A DNA stretch of 64,000 nt from Actinomadura livida (lineage in GTDB: Bacteria > Actinomycetota > Actinomycetes > Streptosporangiales > Streptosporangiaceae), in contig NZ_BMRO01000005.1 of the NCBI RefSeq assembly GCF_014648675.1, positions 119,285 through 183,284 on the forward strand, written 5' to 3'. The notes beneath the pieces were generated by a model that searched no databases, was not told the DNA's origin, and saw only the letters and a program-made list of their open reading frames with translations. Position 1 is the stretch's first letter, and every line of letters begins with the position of its first letter. Positions 41,705 through 51,066 of this stretch are shown piece by piece. A program made the position numbers and the translations under genes.

Positions 41705-43186
41705 TTACCGGCCGGCGGCCCGCGACCACGGGCGGCGGCGGACCTCGTCCTCCAGCCGCTGGAGCAGGGGCGCGGTCCGCTCGTAGTTCGTGAGGCGGTC
41801 CGGCAGGCCCTCCCAGACGCGGGCGGCCAGCTCCGCCGCCTCGGCGAGGATGGCGTCGGTGTCGATGTTGAGGACCTTGCCGTCCCGCACCACCGGCGTC
41901 CCGTCGACCAGGACGGTGTCGACGGCGTGGTTCATGTCGGCGTACGCGAGCTGGTAGGCCACCTGTTCCTTCGGCGCGACGAACACCTCGCTGGTGCGCA
42001 GCAGGACGAGGTCCGCGCGGTGCCCGGGGGCGATGCGGCCCAGCGGGGCGCCCATGGCGCGGGCGCCGCCGTCCCAGCACATGTCGAGGACGGACAGCGC
42101 GCCCGGCCAGGACGCCCGCTCCTCGTGCGCCCGCGGCAGCAGCGCCGCCATCTTCAGCGTCTCCCACATGTTCTGGCTGTCGTTGCTGCTCGCACCGTCC
42201 GAGCCCAGCGCCACCGCCGCACCGGCGCGCAGCAGCGCCGGGACCGGGGCCACCCCGGCGCCCAGCTTGAGGTTGCTGACCGGGTTGTGCACGGCGACCG
42301 CCTCGGACGCGGCGAACCTGGCGATCTCGTCGTCGTCGAGCCAGATGGCGTGGGCGAACGACGCCCACGGCCCCAGGCAGCCGATCCGTTCGAGGAACTC
42401 GACCGTCGAGGTGCCGTAGCGGCTCGCGGCCACGTAGACCTGCGACTTGGCGGACAGCAGGTGCGTCTGCAGCCGCAGCCCCCGGTCCCGCGCGATGTCC
42501 GCGCTGGTGGTGAACAGGTCGGTCGAGCAGCGCGGCAGCGAGGAGGGCCCGAGCATCGGGGTGATGCGCGGGTTCTCGTCCTGCCAGCGGTCGATGTAGC
42601 CGAGGACTTCGCCGAGCACCTCGTCGGGCTTGGCGCGGGGCGGCCGGACGAGGTGCTCGGTCCCGTCCACGAGGTCCAGGGGCAGCGAGGAGAAGAAGTC
42701 CAGGTCGCTGTACTGGGCGGCGACGTTGGCGCGCATGCCGACATCGGCGTACGCCTGGGTGATGGCGTCGAGGCCCTCGCCCATCCACTCGTGGTCGGCG
42801 CGGGCGCAGTCGAGCACGCTGGTCGTCCCGTTGCGCAGCATCTGGATCGCGCCGAGCATGGCCGACACGTACAGCTCGCGGGGGCTGAGCCGGGCGCCCG
42901 CCCCGCCGTAGCTGGCGAGCACCATCCAGGTGTCGAGCGGCAGGTCGTCGCACAGGCCGCGCTCGATGGTCTGGTTGGAGTGCGTGTGGGCGTTGACCAG
43001 CCCCGGGATCACGATGCGCCCCGAGGCGTCCACGATCCTCGCGCCGGGCGCGTCGAGGTTGTGCCCGACGCGGACGATGACGCCGTCCTCCACCAGGATG
43101 TCGCGCACCCCGAAGTCGGACGCCACGTCGAAGACATGCCCGCCGCGGATGAGCGTCCCGCTCTTGGTGCCGTTCGCCGTGCTCAA
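41705..43186 (-). CDS. amidohydrolase of the chlorohydrolase/deaminase (TrzN/MtaD) type
   Basis: 493 residues. Metal ligands and catalytic residues are visible: HxH in VNAHTHSNQ, His in LQTHLLSAKS, His in SFAHAIWL and Asp in LGSDGASSND. Family members deaminate or dechlorinate N-heterocycles (cytosine, adenosine derivatives, s-triazines). It is the last gene of the heterocycle-type operon. The start is TTG at 43186, preceded by GGAGGTCGAAC and overlapping the upstream stop as TTGA. Confidence 0.85.
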   Translation of the reverse strand: MSTANGTKSGTLIRGGHVFDVASDFGVRDILVEDGVIVRVGHNLDAPGARIVDASGRIVIPGLVNAHTHSNQTIERGLCDDLPLDTWMVLASYGGAGARLSPRELYVSAMLGAIQMLRNGTTSVLDCARADHEWMGEGLDAITQAYADVGMRANVAAQYSDLDFFSSLPLDLVDGTEHLVRPPRAKPDEVLGEVLGYIDRWQDENPRITPMLGPSSLPRCSTDLFTTSADIARDRGLRLQTHLLSAKSQVYVAASRYGTSTVEFLERIGCLGPWASFAHAIWLDDDEIARFAASEAVAVHNPVSNLKLGAGVAPVPALLRAGAAVALGSDGASSNDSQNMWETLKMAALLPRAHEERASWPGALSVLDMCWDGGARAMGAPLGRIAPGHRADLVLLRTSEVFVAPKEQVAYQLAYADMNHAVDTVLVDGTPVVRDGKVLNIDTDAILAEAAELAARVWEGLPDRLTNYERTAPLLQRLEDEVRRRPWSRAAGR

Positions 43187-43776
43187 GTTCGACCTCCGGA
43201 TTCGTCGCGTGCGGCCAGCCTCCGCTGGAACACCGCCTTGTCGTCCGCCTGCGACCAGCGGCCGGCCTTGGGGTAGGGGGAAGCCTCGGACTCCACCGGC
43301 TGGACGACCATCGCCGGCCCTTCGGCGTCGTACATCCGCCGGATCGCGGTGGCGACGGCCGCCTCGTCCGCGTCGGCCGGGGGCGACTCGACCCGCTCCC
43401 AGCCGCAGGCGCGGGCGGCGGCGCCCAGGTCGAGCCGGCCGGCGAGCGACTGCCCGCCGCCGGTCTCGTACCGGCCGTTGGCGAAGACGACCATGCGCAG
43501 GTTCGGCGGGGCCGCGCCCGCGATCGCGGCGAGGACGCCGAGGTTCATCGCCAGGTCGCCGTCCCCCTCGATCAGCACCACCCGGTCGCCGGGGCGGGAC
43601 AGGGCGAAGCCGAGCGCGAGCGACGGCGCCATGCCCATCGGATCGGACGCGAAGTAGGTGAGGTTGGGCGCGGATGCCTCCCGCCAGGCCCGCCCGGCCG
43701 ATCCCAGCGAGCAGATGACGATGTCGTCCTCGGCGAGGACACCGGCGACGATGCGTGCGAGCGTCGACCTTCTCAT
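43183..43776 (-). CDS. ThDP-dependent decarboxylase, C-terminal (beta) subunit
   Basis: 197 residues, equal to the cofactor-binding half of a ThDP enzyme: VVLIEGDGDLAMNLGVLAAIAGAAPPNLRMVVFANGRYETGG is the GDG-x(~25)-N motif. It resembles the ComE subunit of sulfopyruvate decarboxylase and phosphonopyruvate-decarboxylase-like proteins. The partner alpha subunit is encoded immediately upstream with ATGA overlap. No sulfolactate genes are nearby, so the 2-oxoacid substrate is unknown. Confidence 0.82.
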   Translation of the reverse strand: MRRSTLARIVAGVLAEDDIVICSLGSAGRAWREASAPNLTYFASDPMGMAPSLALGFALSRPGDRVVLIEGDGDLAMNLGVLAAIAGAAPPNLRMVVFANGRYETGGGQSLAGRLDLGAAARACGWERVESPPADADEAAVATAIRRMYDAEGPAMVVQPVESEASPYPKAGRWSQADDKAVFQRRLAARDESGGRT

Positions 43777-44303
43777 CGGGCGTCCTCCCCGAGCAGGGAC
43801 TCGCGGTCCAGCAGGAGGACGACGGGCCGGCGGTGCAGCCGGGCCTGGTCCGCCGCGGCGGTGACCAGGCGCGGGTCGGCGCCGCCGCGCATGCGGTGGT
43901 ACGGCACGCCGATCGCGTCGAGCACGGGCGGCACGACGCGCCCCTTGTACGCCTGGTAGTAGAAGCCGTCGTCGACGTCGCCGCGCTGCGCGGCCACCAC
44001 CAGCAGCGGCAGCTCGTGCAGGTGGACGTACCCGGCGAGGGCGTTCGCGCCGACGAGCAGGCCCGCGTTCTGGCAGACGACGGCGCCGAGCCCGCCCGCG
44101 AGCGCCGTCCCGGCGGCGATGCCCAGCGCGTCGTCCTCCCTGGTGACCTTGACGTGCCGGATCCGCGGATCGGCGTCGAGGGCCGTGAGAAGAGGGGACA
44201 GCCACGAGTCGGGGAGGCTCGCCACGACCTCGATGCCCGCCTCGCCGAGCGCGGTGCGCAGGATCGCGGCCGGGTCCCGGCCCGGTGGACGCTCGTTGCT
44301 CAC
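43773..44303 (-). CDS. ThDP-dependent decarboxylase, N-terminal (alpha) subunit
   Basis: 176 residues, the PYR half of a ThDP enzyme (ComD-like): EAGIEVVASLPDSWLSPLL, VKVTREDDALGIAAGTALAGG with the activating Glu, and QNAGLLVGANALAGYVHLHELPLLVVAAQRGD. Forms the active enzyme with the next gene product. GTG start overlaps the Mo-enzyme stop. Confidence 0.82.
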   Translation of the reverse strand: MSNERPPGRDPAAILRTALGEAGIEVVASLPDSWLSPLLTALDADPRIRHVKVTREDDALGIAAGTALAGGLGAVVCQNAGLLVGANALAGYVHLHELPLLVVAAQRGDVDDGFYYQAYKGRVVPPVLDAIGVPYHRMRGGADPRLVTAAADQARLHRRPVVLLLDRESLLGEDAR

Positions 44304-47300
44304 TGGTCTCCTTCCATCCGTCCGGCCGCCCGTACCGCCATGCCGAGCGCCGCGTCGAGCTTCCAGTCGTTGCCCGCGAGCGGGTGGCCGTGCCTGGCCA
44401 GCTCACCGTCGAGGAGCGCGCGGAACCGGGCGGAGTCGAAGCGGGCGCCGTCGCATCCGGCTTCGGTGGCGCGGGCCCGCCACGGTGTGGGGGCCACCGC
44501 GCCGAGGACGACGCGGGTGCCGTCCCAGCGGCCGGCGGTGACGGCGGCCGACAGCGCGACCGACACGACGGCGAAGTCCCCCGACCACAGCTGGAGCTTG
44601 TCGAACACGCAGCGGCGGTCCCGCGCGGACGCCGGGACGCGCACCGCCGTGACGAGTTCGCCGGGCCGCAGGCACGTCTCCCCCGGCCCGGTGTAGAAGT
44701 CGCCGATCGCGACCGTCCGGTCCCCGGCGGGGCCAGAGAGCAGCACCCGGGCGTCCAGCGCGGTGAACACGGTGCCGAGGTCGGACGGCGTCACCGCCTG
44801 GCACCGGTGCCCGCCGATCGCCGCGTGGTAGAAGCGGTGGTCGCCCTGGACGGCGTAGCACGGGCACGCGGCGCCGCCGCGCTTGTAGCAGTCGAAGCCG
44901 TTGCGGAAGAACCAGCAGCGCTTGGCCTGCACGAGGTTGCCGCCCACCGTGGCGACCGCCCGGATCTGCGCGGACGCGATCGACTCGACGGCGTCGGCGA
45001 CCGCGTCGAGCCGGCCGCGGGTCGCGGCCGCCAGGGCGTCCAGGGTGACCGCGGCGCCGATGTCGAGGGCGCCGTCGTCGCGGTCGGTGATCGTCCGCAG
45101 GGCAGGGACGGCGCTGAGCCGCACCAGCGTCGTCGGTGCGATCAGGCGCTGCTGCCGCTGCGGGGCGAGGTCGGTGTTGCCGCCCACGGCGGTGCCGCCC
45201 GCGGCGGTCAGCGCCACGGCCCCGGCGGTGTCGGCGGGCCGTTCCACCGACTCGATCTCCCGTGCCGGGACGCGGCGGGCAAGCCGGGTGCCGAACCGGT
45301 GGAGCGTCCAGTGCACGCCGAACGGGTACGCCCGCCGCAGCAGCTCGATCCACCACCGTGACGGCCGCGCCGCGATCCGGTACCTGCGGGCGGGACGGCC
45401 GTCGCGTTCGGCCAGGGCGCGCAGCACCTTGTCCGGGGTGATCGGCAGGTCGCGGATGCGCACGCCGATCGCGTCGTACACCGCGTTCGCGACCGCGGGG
45501 GCGGGCGGCACGATCGGCATCTCGCCGACGCTCTTGGCGTCGTACGGCCCTGCCTCCTCGTCCCCCTCGATCAGCACGACCCGCACCGGCGGCAGGTCGG
45601 CGGCCCTGGGCAGGGCGTAGTTGATGTAGGCCGGGTTGACGGTGCGGCCGGACTCGTAGACGAGCTCCTCGCCGAGCGCGGCGCCGAGCCCCTGCGCGAC
45701 CCCGCCGATCACCTGGCCCTCGGCCATCGCCGGGTTGATCGCCCGGCCGATGTCGTGGGCCGCGACGTAGTCCAGGACGCGGACCCGGCCGGTCACCTCG
45801 TCCACCTCGACCTCGACCGCGTGGGCCGCGAAGGTGTAGCTGGCCGAGACGTTCGGGCGGGGGTTGCCGCCGCCGAAGGTCTCCATCCGCGGGTCGACAT
45901 AGGACGTCTCGTGGCTGAGCGCACCGTCGCGCGCGTCCGGGCTGAGCGCGACCAGGTCGCCGAGCGCGATGTCCGCGTCCAGGGCGTGCGCCCGCCCGCC
46001 GGCCAGCCGGACGTCGTCCGAGCCGAGCTTCTCCGCCGCAAGCCCGCACACGGTCTCGGCGAGTTCCGCGGCGGCCTTCCGCACGGCGTGCCCGCCCATG
46101 TGCGTGCCGCGCGACGACCAGGCGCCCATGTCGAACGGGGTCAGCTCGCCGTCGGCCATCAGGACGTCCACGTCGTCGGCGTCCAGGCCGAGCTCCTCCG
46201 CGGCGATCTGCGCGAGGACCGTGCGCTGGCCGGTGCCCGCGTCGGCGCCGCCGAACCGCACCCGCGCCCGGCCGTCCTCGAACAGGTCGACGGCGGCGTC
46301 GGAGCGGTTGGAGCCGCCGTGCGCGTACGAGCCGCTTCCGTGCATCCCGCACGCGACGCCCACCCCGCGCAGCGGGCGGCGGTCGCGGCGCTTCTCGTCC
46401 CAGCCGATCGCGTCGCGGACCGCGGCCAGGCACTCGGCCAGCCGGGCGGAGCCGAGCCGGGCGCCGGACAGCGTCGTGGTGCCCGGCTCGTTGGCGTTGC
46501 GGAGCCGGAAGTCGATCGGGTCGATGCCGAGCCGCTCGGCCAGCTCGTCGGCCTGCGACTCCATCGCGAACGCGACCTGCGGGCTGCCGTAGCCGCGGAA
46601 CTGCCCGCCGGGCGGCAGCGCCGTGTCGATCAGCCGGGCGTCCCAGGCGACCCCGTCCGGCCGGTAGATCGAGCCGAGCGTCTTGATCCCGACCTTCATG
46701 ATCGACGGGCCGTAGTGGTTGTAGGCGCCGTTGTCGACGTCGAGCCGGGCGTCGAGGGCGCGCAGTCGGCCGCCGTCGTCGGCGGCCGAGCGGAGCCGCA
46801 CCCGGAAGGCGTGCCGCGGTTTGGTGGCGGCGAACTCCTCCTCGCGCGTGTACGCCAGCCGGACGGGCCTGCCCGCGGCGATGGACAGCGCCGCGGCGAG
46901 CGCCTCGTGCTCGCACACCTTCGACTTGGACCCGAACCCGCCGCCCACGGCGACGTCCCGGCAGATCACCCGCGCGGGGTCGAGCCCGAGCACGTGGGCG
47001 ACCTCGGTCGTCACGAACCACGGGGCCTGCGTCGAGGTCCAGAGTTCGAGGGTTCCGGTGTCGGCGTGCCAGTGGGCGAGCGTGGTGTTCGGCTCCATGC
47101 AGGCGTGCGAGACCCGCGGGTAGTGGAACGTTCCCTCCACCGACATCGTGGCGGCGTCGCGGCCGGTCTCGGGGTCGCCCCACTGCCCCGTGTCGTGCAC
47201 CGACACGTTGTGCTCGCCGGACGGGCGGCGGTGCAGCCGGAGGGAGCGCCGCTTCAGCGCGGCGTCCATCGTCAGCGGCGGCCGCCGCCGGGGACGGCGG

Positions 47301-47686
47301 TACCGCACCACGATCGCCTCGGCGGCGGCCCTGGCCTGCTCGGCCGTCTCCGCGGCGACCGCCGCGACCTCCTCGCCGACGAAGCGGACGACGTCGCGGG
47401 CCAGCGGATGGCGGTCCGAGTGCGTCCCTTCCGCGTGGATGTAGGGGGTGTCCACCGGGAAGTCGGCGGCGGTGATCACGGCGTGCACGCCGGGCATCCG
47501 GCGCGCCCGCTCGGTGTCCAGGGAGACGATCCGCGCGTACGGGTGCGGCGAGCGCAGGACGTGCGCGGTCAGCGTGCCGGGCGGGTCGAGGTCGCCGGCG
47601 TACGCGTCGGTGCCGGACGTCCGCTCCTCCCAGTTCTTCGGCGGCACGCTGGTGCCGACGACCCGCGGGACGGACGGGGAGGTCAT
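44300..47686 (-). CDS. molybdenum hydroxylase with fused Mo and FAD subunits
   Basis: 1128 residues. Residues 1 to about 790 are the xanthine-dehydrogenase-type molybdopterin subunit (VAVGGGFGSKSKVCEHEALAAAL, FRGYGSPQ, catalytic Glu722 in SVGEMPIVPP). Residues about 800-1128 are the FAD subunit (AGGTAVGGNTDLAPQ, ATVGGNLVQAK). The FAD part carries cysteines in RCWFF, FDCYK, ACPCYA and GHRCQAV, the layout that binds a [4Fe-4S] cluster in PaoB/HcrB-type subunits. The two subunits are normally separate genes; here one frame runs through. The ATG at 47686 overlaps the 2Fe-2S gene. It probably hydroxylates an N-heterocycle or aldehyde. Confidence 0.87.
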   Translation of the reverse strand: MTSPSVPRVVGTSVPPKNWEERTSGTDAYAGDLDPPGTLTAHVLRSPHPYARIVSLDTERARRMPGVHAVITAADFPVDTPYIHAEGTHSDRHPLARDVVRFVGEEVAAVAAETAEQARAAAEAIVVRYRRPRRRPPLTMDAALKRRSLRLHRRPSGEHNVSVHDTGQWGDPETGRDAATMSVEGTFHYPRVSHACMEPNTTLAHWHADTGTLELWTSTQAPWFVTTEVAHVLGLDPARVICRDVAVGGGFGSKSKVCEHEALAAALSIAAGRPVRLAYTREEEFAATKPRHAFRVRLRSAADDGGRLRALDARLDVDNGAYNHYGPSIMKVGIKTLGSIYRPDGVAWDARLIDTALPPGGQFRGYGSPQVAFAMESQADELAERLGIDPIDFRLRNANEPGTTTLSGARLGSARLAECLAAVRDAIGWDEKRRDRRPLRGVGVACGMHGSGSYAHGGSNRSDAAVDLFEDGRARVRFGGADAGTGQRTVLAQIAAEELGLDADDVDVLMADGELTPFDMGAWSSRGTHMGGHAVRKAAAELAETVCGLAAEKLGSDDVRLAGGRAHALDADIALGDLVALSPDARDGALSHETSYVDPRMETFGGGNPRPNVSASYTFAAHAVEVEVDEVTGRVRVLDYVAAHDIGRAINPAMAEGQVIGGVAQGLGAALGEELVYESGRTVNPAYINYALPRAADLPPVRVVLIEGDEEAGPYDAKSVGEMPIVPPAPAVANAVYDAIGVRIRDLPITPDKVLRALAERDGRPARRYRIAARPSRWWIELLRRAYPFGVHWTLHRFGTRLARRVPAREIESVERPADTAGAVALTAAGGTAVGGNTDLAPQRQQRLIAPTTLVRLSAVPALRTITDRDDGALDIGAAVTLDALAAATRGRLDAVADAVESIASAQIRAVATVGGNLVQAKRCWFFRNGFDCYKRGGAACPCYAVQGDHRFYHAAIGGHRCQAVTPSDLGTVFTALDARVLLSGPAGDRTVAIGDFYTGPGETCLRPGELVTAVRVPASARDRRCVFDKLQLWSGDFAVVSVALSAAVTAGRWDGTRVVLGAVAPTPWRARATEAGCDGARFDSARFRALLDGELARHGHPLAGNDWKLDAALGMAVRAAGRMEGDQ

Positions 47687-48156
47687 GCCGTCTCCCGGTG
47701 CGCGGCCGCTTGGCGGATCGCGTCGATGATCTGCGTGTAGCCGGTGCAGCGGCAGATGTTCCCCGACATCGCGGCCCGCAGCTCCTCGTCGCCGAGCCCG
47801 GCCGCCTCGTCGAGCAGCGCGCCCGCCCGGACGATCTGCCCGGGCGTGCAGAAGCCGCACTGGAACCCGCCCTTCTCGGCGAACGCGCGGCGGAGCTCGC
47901 GGTGCTCCTCCGCGAGCCCCTCCGCGGTCGTGATCCGGCCGTGCTCGGCCTCCTCGACCATGAGCACGCACGACATCACCGGGACGCCGTCGAGCAGGAC
48001 CGTGCACGCCCCGCACTCGCCGCGCCCGCACGCCTCCTTCGCGCCGCGCAGCCCGAGCCCGCCGCGCAGCACCGACAGCAGCGGCTCGCCGGGCCGCGCG
48101 TCGACCTCGACGACGGTGCCGTTGACGTCGAGTTCCGTCCGCCGCGATCGGGTCAT
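47683..48156 (-). CDS. molybdenum hydroxylase small subunit, [2Fe-2S]
   Basis: 157 residues with both clusters' ligands: plant-type ferredoxin motif CGRGECGACTVLLDG...C (residues about 43-63) and C-terminal QCGFCTPGQ...NICRCTGY. It carries electrons between the Mo site and the FAD of the fused large protein. ATG overlaps the upstream stop by 4 bases. Confidence 0.93.
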   Translation of the reverse strand: MTRSRRTELDVNGTVVEVDARPGEPLLSVLRGGLGLRGAKEACGRGECGACTVLLDGVPVMSCVLMVEEAEHGRITTAEGLAEEHRELRRAFAEKGGFQCGFCTPGQIVRAGALLDEAAGLGDEELRAAMSGNICRCTGYTQIIDAIRQAAAHRETA

Positions 48157-48800
48157 CGTCCGGTGCCCGGCCTCAGCGCGGCGATCAGCTCGTCCGCCGT
48201 GGTGACGACTCCGTGGAAGCGGTCGGTGCTCGCGAGGACCGCCGCGTGGGCGGCGTCGTCGGTGTCGGCGACGCACTCCGCCGGGACCACGACGTCGAAG
48301 TCGCGTGCGTACGCGTCGCGGATGGTGGAGTCGACGCAGAAGCTCGTCGTGGTGCCCGCCACGACCAGGACCTGCACGCCGCTCATCCGCAGCACGCTCT
48401 CCAGCCGCGTGTTGTAGAAGCCGCTGGCGCGGTGCTTGACGATGACCTCGTCCTCGCTGCGGACGTGCTCCTTCACCTCGTCCAGCAGCTCCGCGTCCCA
48501 GGTGCCCTGGTGGCACAGGTCGAGCTTCACGCCGCGCCGGTCCAGGTGCGACGGGATGCGGCGCCGCGCGCGGCCGCGGTCGCCGGGGAAGTGCACCTGC
48601 CGGGTGAACCACACCGGGATCCCGGCGGCGCGGCAGCGTTCGACCAGGCTCAGCGCGTGCGGGACCATCTCGCGCGGCTTGGCCACGCTGTCCGCGCCGA
48701 ACGCGCGTCCGCGCGATCCCTCCGGGTGGCAGAAACCGTTCTGCAGGTCGATGACCAGCAGGCCGACCTCGGCCGGGTCGAGTGTCACGTCAAGCGGCAT
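48153..48800 (-). CDS. isochorismatase-family cysteine hydrolase
   Basis: 215 residues. Triad: Asp in LLVIDLQNGF, Lys in VIVKHRASGFYNT, Cys in TTTSFCVDSTIRDAYARDF. Similar to N-carbamoylsarcosine amidase and maleamate/ureidoacrylate hydrolases that act after ring opening of N-heterocycles. Located between the hydantoinase and Mo-hydroxylase genes, it may release ammonia or CO2 from a linear carbamoyl or amide intermediate. ATG start follows GGAGGAAGCC. Confidence 0.85.
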   Translation of the reverse strand: MPLDVTLDPAEVGLLVIDLQNGFCHPEGSRGRAFGADSVAKPREMVPHALSLVERCRAAGIPVWFTRQVHFPGDRGRARRRIPSHLDRRGVKLDLCHQGTWDAELLDEVKEHVRSEDEVIVKHRASGFYNTRLESVLRMSGVQVLVVAGTTTSFCVDSTIRDAYARDFDVVVPAECVADTDDAAHAAVLASTDRFHGVVTTADELIAALRPGTGR

Positions 48801-48845
48801 GGCTTCCTCCGTACGAGTCGTCTCTTCCGTGCGTGCTTCGGGCGG

Positions 48846-50204
48846 TCACGGGCGCAGCACCTGGCCCGACCCGGGGCGCACCGACACCTCGCCGTCGCGC
48901 AGCTGGACCTCGCCGCGCCGGATCGTCAGCGCCGGCCAGCCCTTCAGCGCCATCCCCTCGAACGCGCTGGTGTACTTGCTGCGGGTCACGTCCGGGCCCA
49001 CGACCCGCTCGGTGTCGAGGTCGACCACGACGAAGTCGGCGTCGCTGCCGACGGCGATCGCGCCCTTGCGCGGGTAGAGGCCGAACACGCGGGCCGGGTT
49101 CTCCGCCATCACGGCGGCGACGTGCTCCAGCTCGATGCGGCCCTTCAGCACGCCCTCGGTCAGCACCACGGGCAGCATGGTCGCGAGCCCGGCGAAGCCC
49201 GGCTTCTCCTCCCACAGCGCCGCGCCGGTCTTCACCAGCGGGACGTGGTCGGAGCCGATCGTCCGGATGCTCCCGTCGCGGATGCCGTCCCAGAGCCGCA
49301 GCCGGTCCTGCTCGCCCCGCAGCGCCGGCGCGACCTTCCCGACGCCCGCGCCCTGCTCGGCGAGCCGCTGGTCGTCGATGGTCAGGGCCAGGTAGTGCGG
49401 GCAGGTCTCCAGGACGACGTCCGCGCCGCGCTCACCGGCCTCGCGGGCGGCGTCGATCCCGGCGCCGATCGTCGTGTGCGGAATGTACAGCGGGGACTTC
49501 TGCAGCTCCGCCAGCCAGATCGCGCGCAGGATGTCCTGCTCCTCGACGAAGCCGGGCCGCGAGTCGGTGTAGGCGGCCAGGTCGTTGCGGCCGCTCGCCT
49601 TGACCCGCTCGGTGAGGTGCTCCACGAGCGAGTCGTCCTCGCAGTGCACCATGCACCGCGCGTACGGCCCGAGCTCGCGGATGCGGGCCATGGCCTCGTA
49701 GAGGTCGGCGTCGGACACGGTGACCAGGCCGATGGGGTTACCCTCCGGGTAGCCGCCCATGTAGAACTTGTAGCTGCGCACCCCGAACCGCTCGGCGTAC
49801 TGGGGGATCTCCTCGATCTGGGCCATCGAGTTGAGGATGAAGTGGAACGCGGTGTCGAACGAGCTGTGCGCCTGCGCGATGTCCCGTTCCTTCTCGAACG
49901 TGTCGAGCAGCGAGGTGGCGCTGCGCTTGTACTGCAGCAGGGTGGTGATGCCGCCGATCGCCGCGGAGACCGACTCGGTCTCGCACAGTTCCTCGTACGG
50001 CACGCCGCCGCCCAGGTGGACGTGCGGGTCCACGATCCCGGGCAGCACCGGGCGGCCGCCGCAGTCGATCGTCTCCTCGGCGGCGGGCAGGTCGGCGTCC
50101 CGGCCGATCGCGATGATCTTGCCGTCGCGCACCGCCACACCGGCGTGGACGCGGCCCTTCGGCGTCACGAGTTCCGCGTTGTGCAGCGCGAGGTCTGCGC
50201 TCAT
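48846..50204 (-). CDS. cyclic amidohydrolase (hydantoinase/dihydropyrimidinase-like)
   Basis: 452 residues. HxH in GIVDPHVHLGGG, a probable carbamylated lysine in RSYKFYMGGY, metal His in CMVHCED and IPHTTIG, and Asp in IRTIGSDHVPL. Hydantoinases open cyclic ureides and imides. With the cysteine hydrolase gene next to it the pair could open a ring and cleave the product. ATG start. Confidence 0.87.
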   Translation of the reverse strand: MSADLALHNAELVTPKGRVHAGVAVRDGKIIAIGRDADLPAAEETIDCGGRPVLPGIVDPHVHLGGGVPYEELCETESVSAAIGGITTLLQYKRSATSLLDTFEKERDIAQAHSSFDTAFHFILNSMAQIEEIPQYAERFGVRSYKFYMGGYPEGNPIGLVTVSDADLYEAMARIRELGPYARCMVHCEDDSLVEHLTERVKASGRNDLAAYTDSRPGFVEEQDILRAIWLAELQKSPLYIPHTTIGAGIDAAREAGERGADVVLETCPHYLALTIDDQRLAEQGAGVGKVAPALRGEQDRLRLWDGIRDGSIRTIGSDHVPLVKTGAALWEEKPGFAGLATMLPVVLTEGVLKGRIELEHVAAVMAENPARVFGLYPRKGAIAVGSDADFVVVDLDTERVVGPDVTRSKYTSAFEGMALKGWPALTIRRGEVQLRDGEVSVRPGSGQVLRP

Positions 50205-50250
50205 GGTGGAAGTCTCCTGTTCGTAGAGGTGGAGGACGGGGGAGGCGGGC

Positions 50251-51045
50251 TCAGCCCGCGCGGGTGCTGCCGAGTTCCCGGGTCAGGCCGGCGGCGATCC
50301 GCACGAGCGCCTTCGCCATGGGGGAGCCGCCGTCCGGCGGGACCGTGACGGTGGTGCCGACGATCGCGATGGCCGCCGTGATGCCCGCGTCCTGGAAGAC
50401 CGGCGCCGCGAGCGTCCGCACGCCCGTCGCCTGCGGCGTGTTCGTCGCGAGGTTCTTCGCGCGGATGTCCGCCAGTTCGGCGCGCAGCTCGCGCGACCTG
50501 CGCAGCCGCCCGGCCAGGCCCGGGACGGCCGCCGGGTCGAGGAACGCGCAGAACAGCCGCCCCTGCGCGGACTCGAGCGACAGCCGCGAACCCGCCCGGA
50601 TGCTGATCCGCACCAGCCGGTTGGCGTTGTCGTCGACCCGGACCACGATGGGCCCCTCGCCGTCCCACACGCTCAGCACCACCGTCTCGTTCACCTCCCG
50701 CACCAGCGCCTCCAGGAACGGGCCGGAGGCGCTGATGATCGGGTGACCGGACCGCACCGCCGCCGCCAGCGTGAGGATCTGCGGCCCGAGCGAGTACAGC
50801 CCGGTCGCCGCGTCGAACCGCAGCAGGTTCGCGGCGCGCAGCGCCTTGGTGTAGCGGTGCGCGGTCGGCTTGCTGACGCCGAGCCGGGCGGTGAGTTCGT
50901 TGAGCGTGAGGCGCGGGCGGCTCACCGTGAACGCGTGCAGGACCGTCGCGGCGCGCTGCACCGACTGGATGACGGGGGACGCGCCGTCCGGCGGCCCCCC
51001 GCCCGTCCTGCTCACGCCCGTTCCGGTGCCGGAGCCCCGTCCCAT
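50251..51045 (-). CDS. IclR family transcriptional regulator
   Basis: 264 residues. N-terminal winged helix (VIQSVQRAATVLHAF, LTLNELTARLGVSKPTAHRYTKAL) and C-terminal effector domain (GHPIISASGPFLEALVREVNETVVLSVWDGEG, SLESAQGRLFCAFLDP, GVRTLAAPVF). It lies between the transporter and hydrolase genes on the same strand and is the likely regulator of the 41.7-55.2 kb block. It is preceded by an unusual Gly/Thr-rich N-terminal extension. Confidence 0.9.
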   Translation of the reverse strand: MGRGSGTGTGVSRTGGGPPDGASPVIQSVQRAATVLHAFTVSRPRLTLNELTARLGVSKPTAHRYTKALRAANLLRFDAATGLYSLGPQILTLAAAVRSGHPIISASGPFLEALVREVNETVVLSVWDGEGPIVVRVDDNANRLVRISIRAGSRLSLESAQGRLFCAFLDPAAVPGLAGRLRRSRELRAELADIRAKNLATNTPQATGVRTLAAPVFQDAGITAAIAIVGTTVTVPPDGGSPMAKALVRIAAGLTRELGSTRAG

Positions 51046-51066
51046 CGCGATGGACCCGTCAACTCA

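Noticed and set aside
43183..44303. Split ThDP genes considered as acetolactate synthase fragments
   Set aside because: Each half is complete as a separate subunit, with overlapping start/stop codons, so this is a two-subunit enzyme and not a broken gene.
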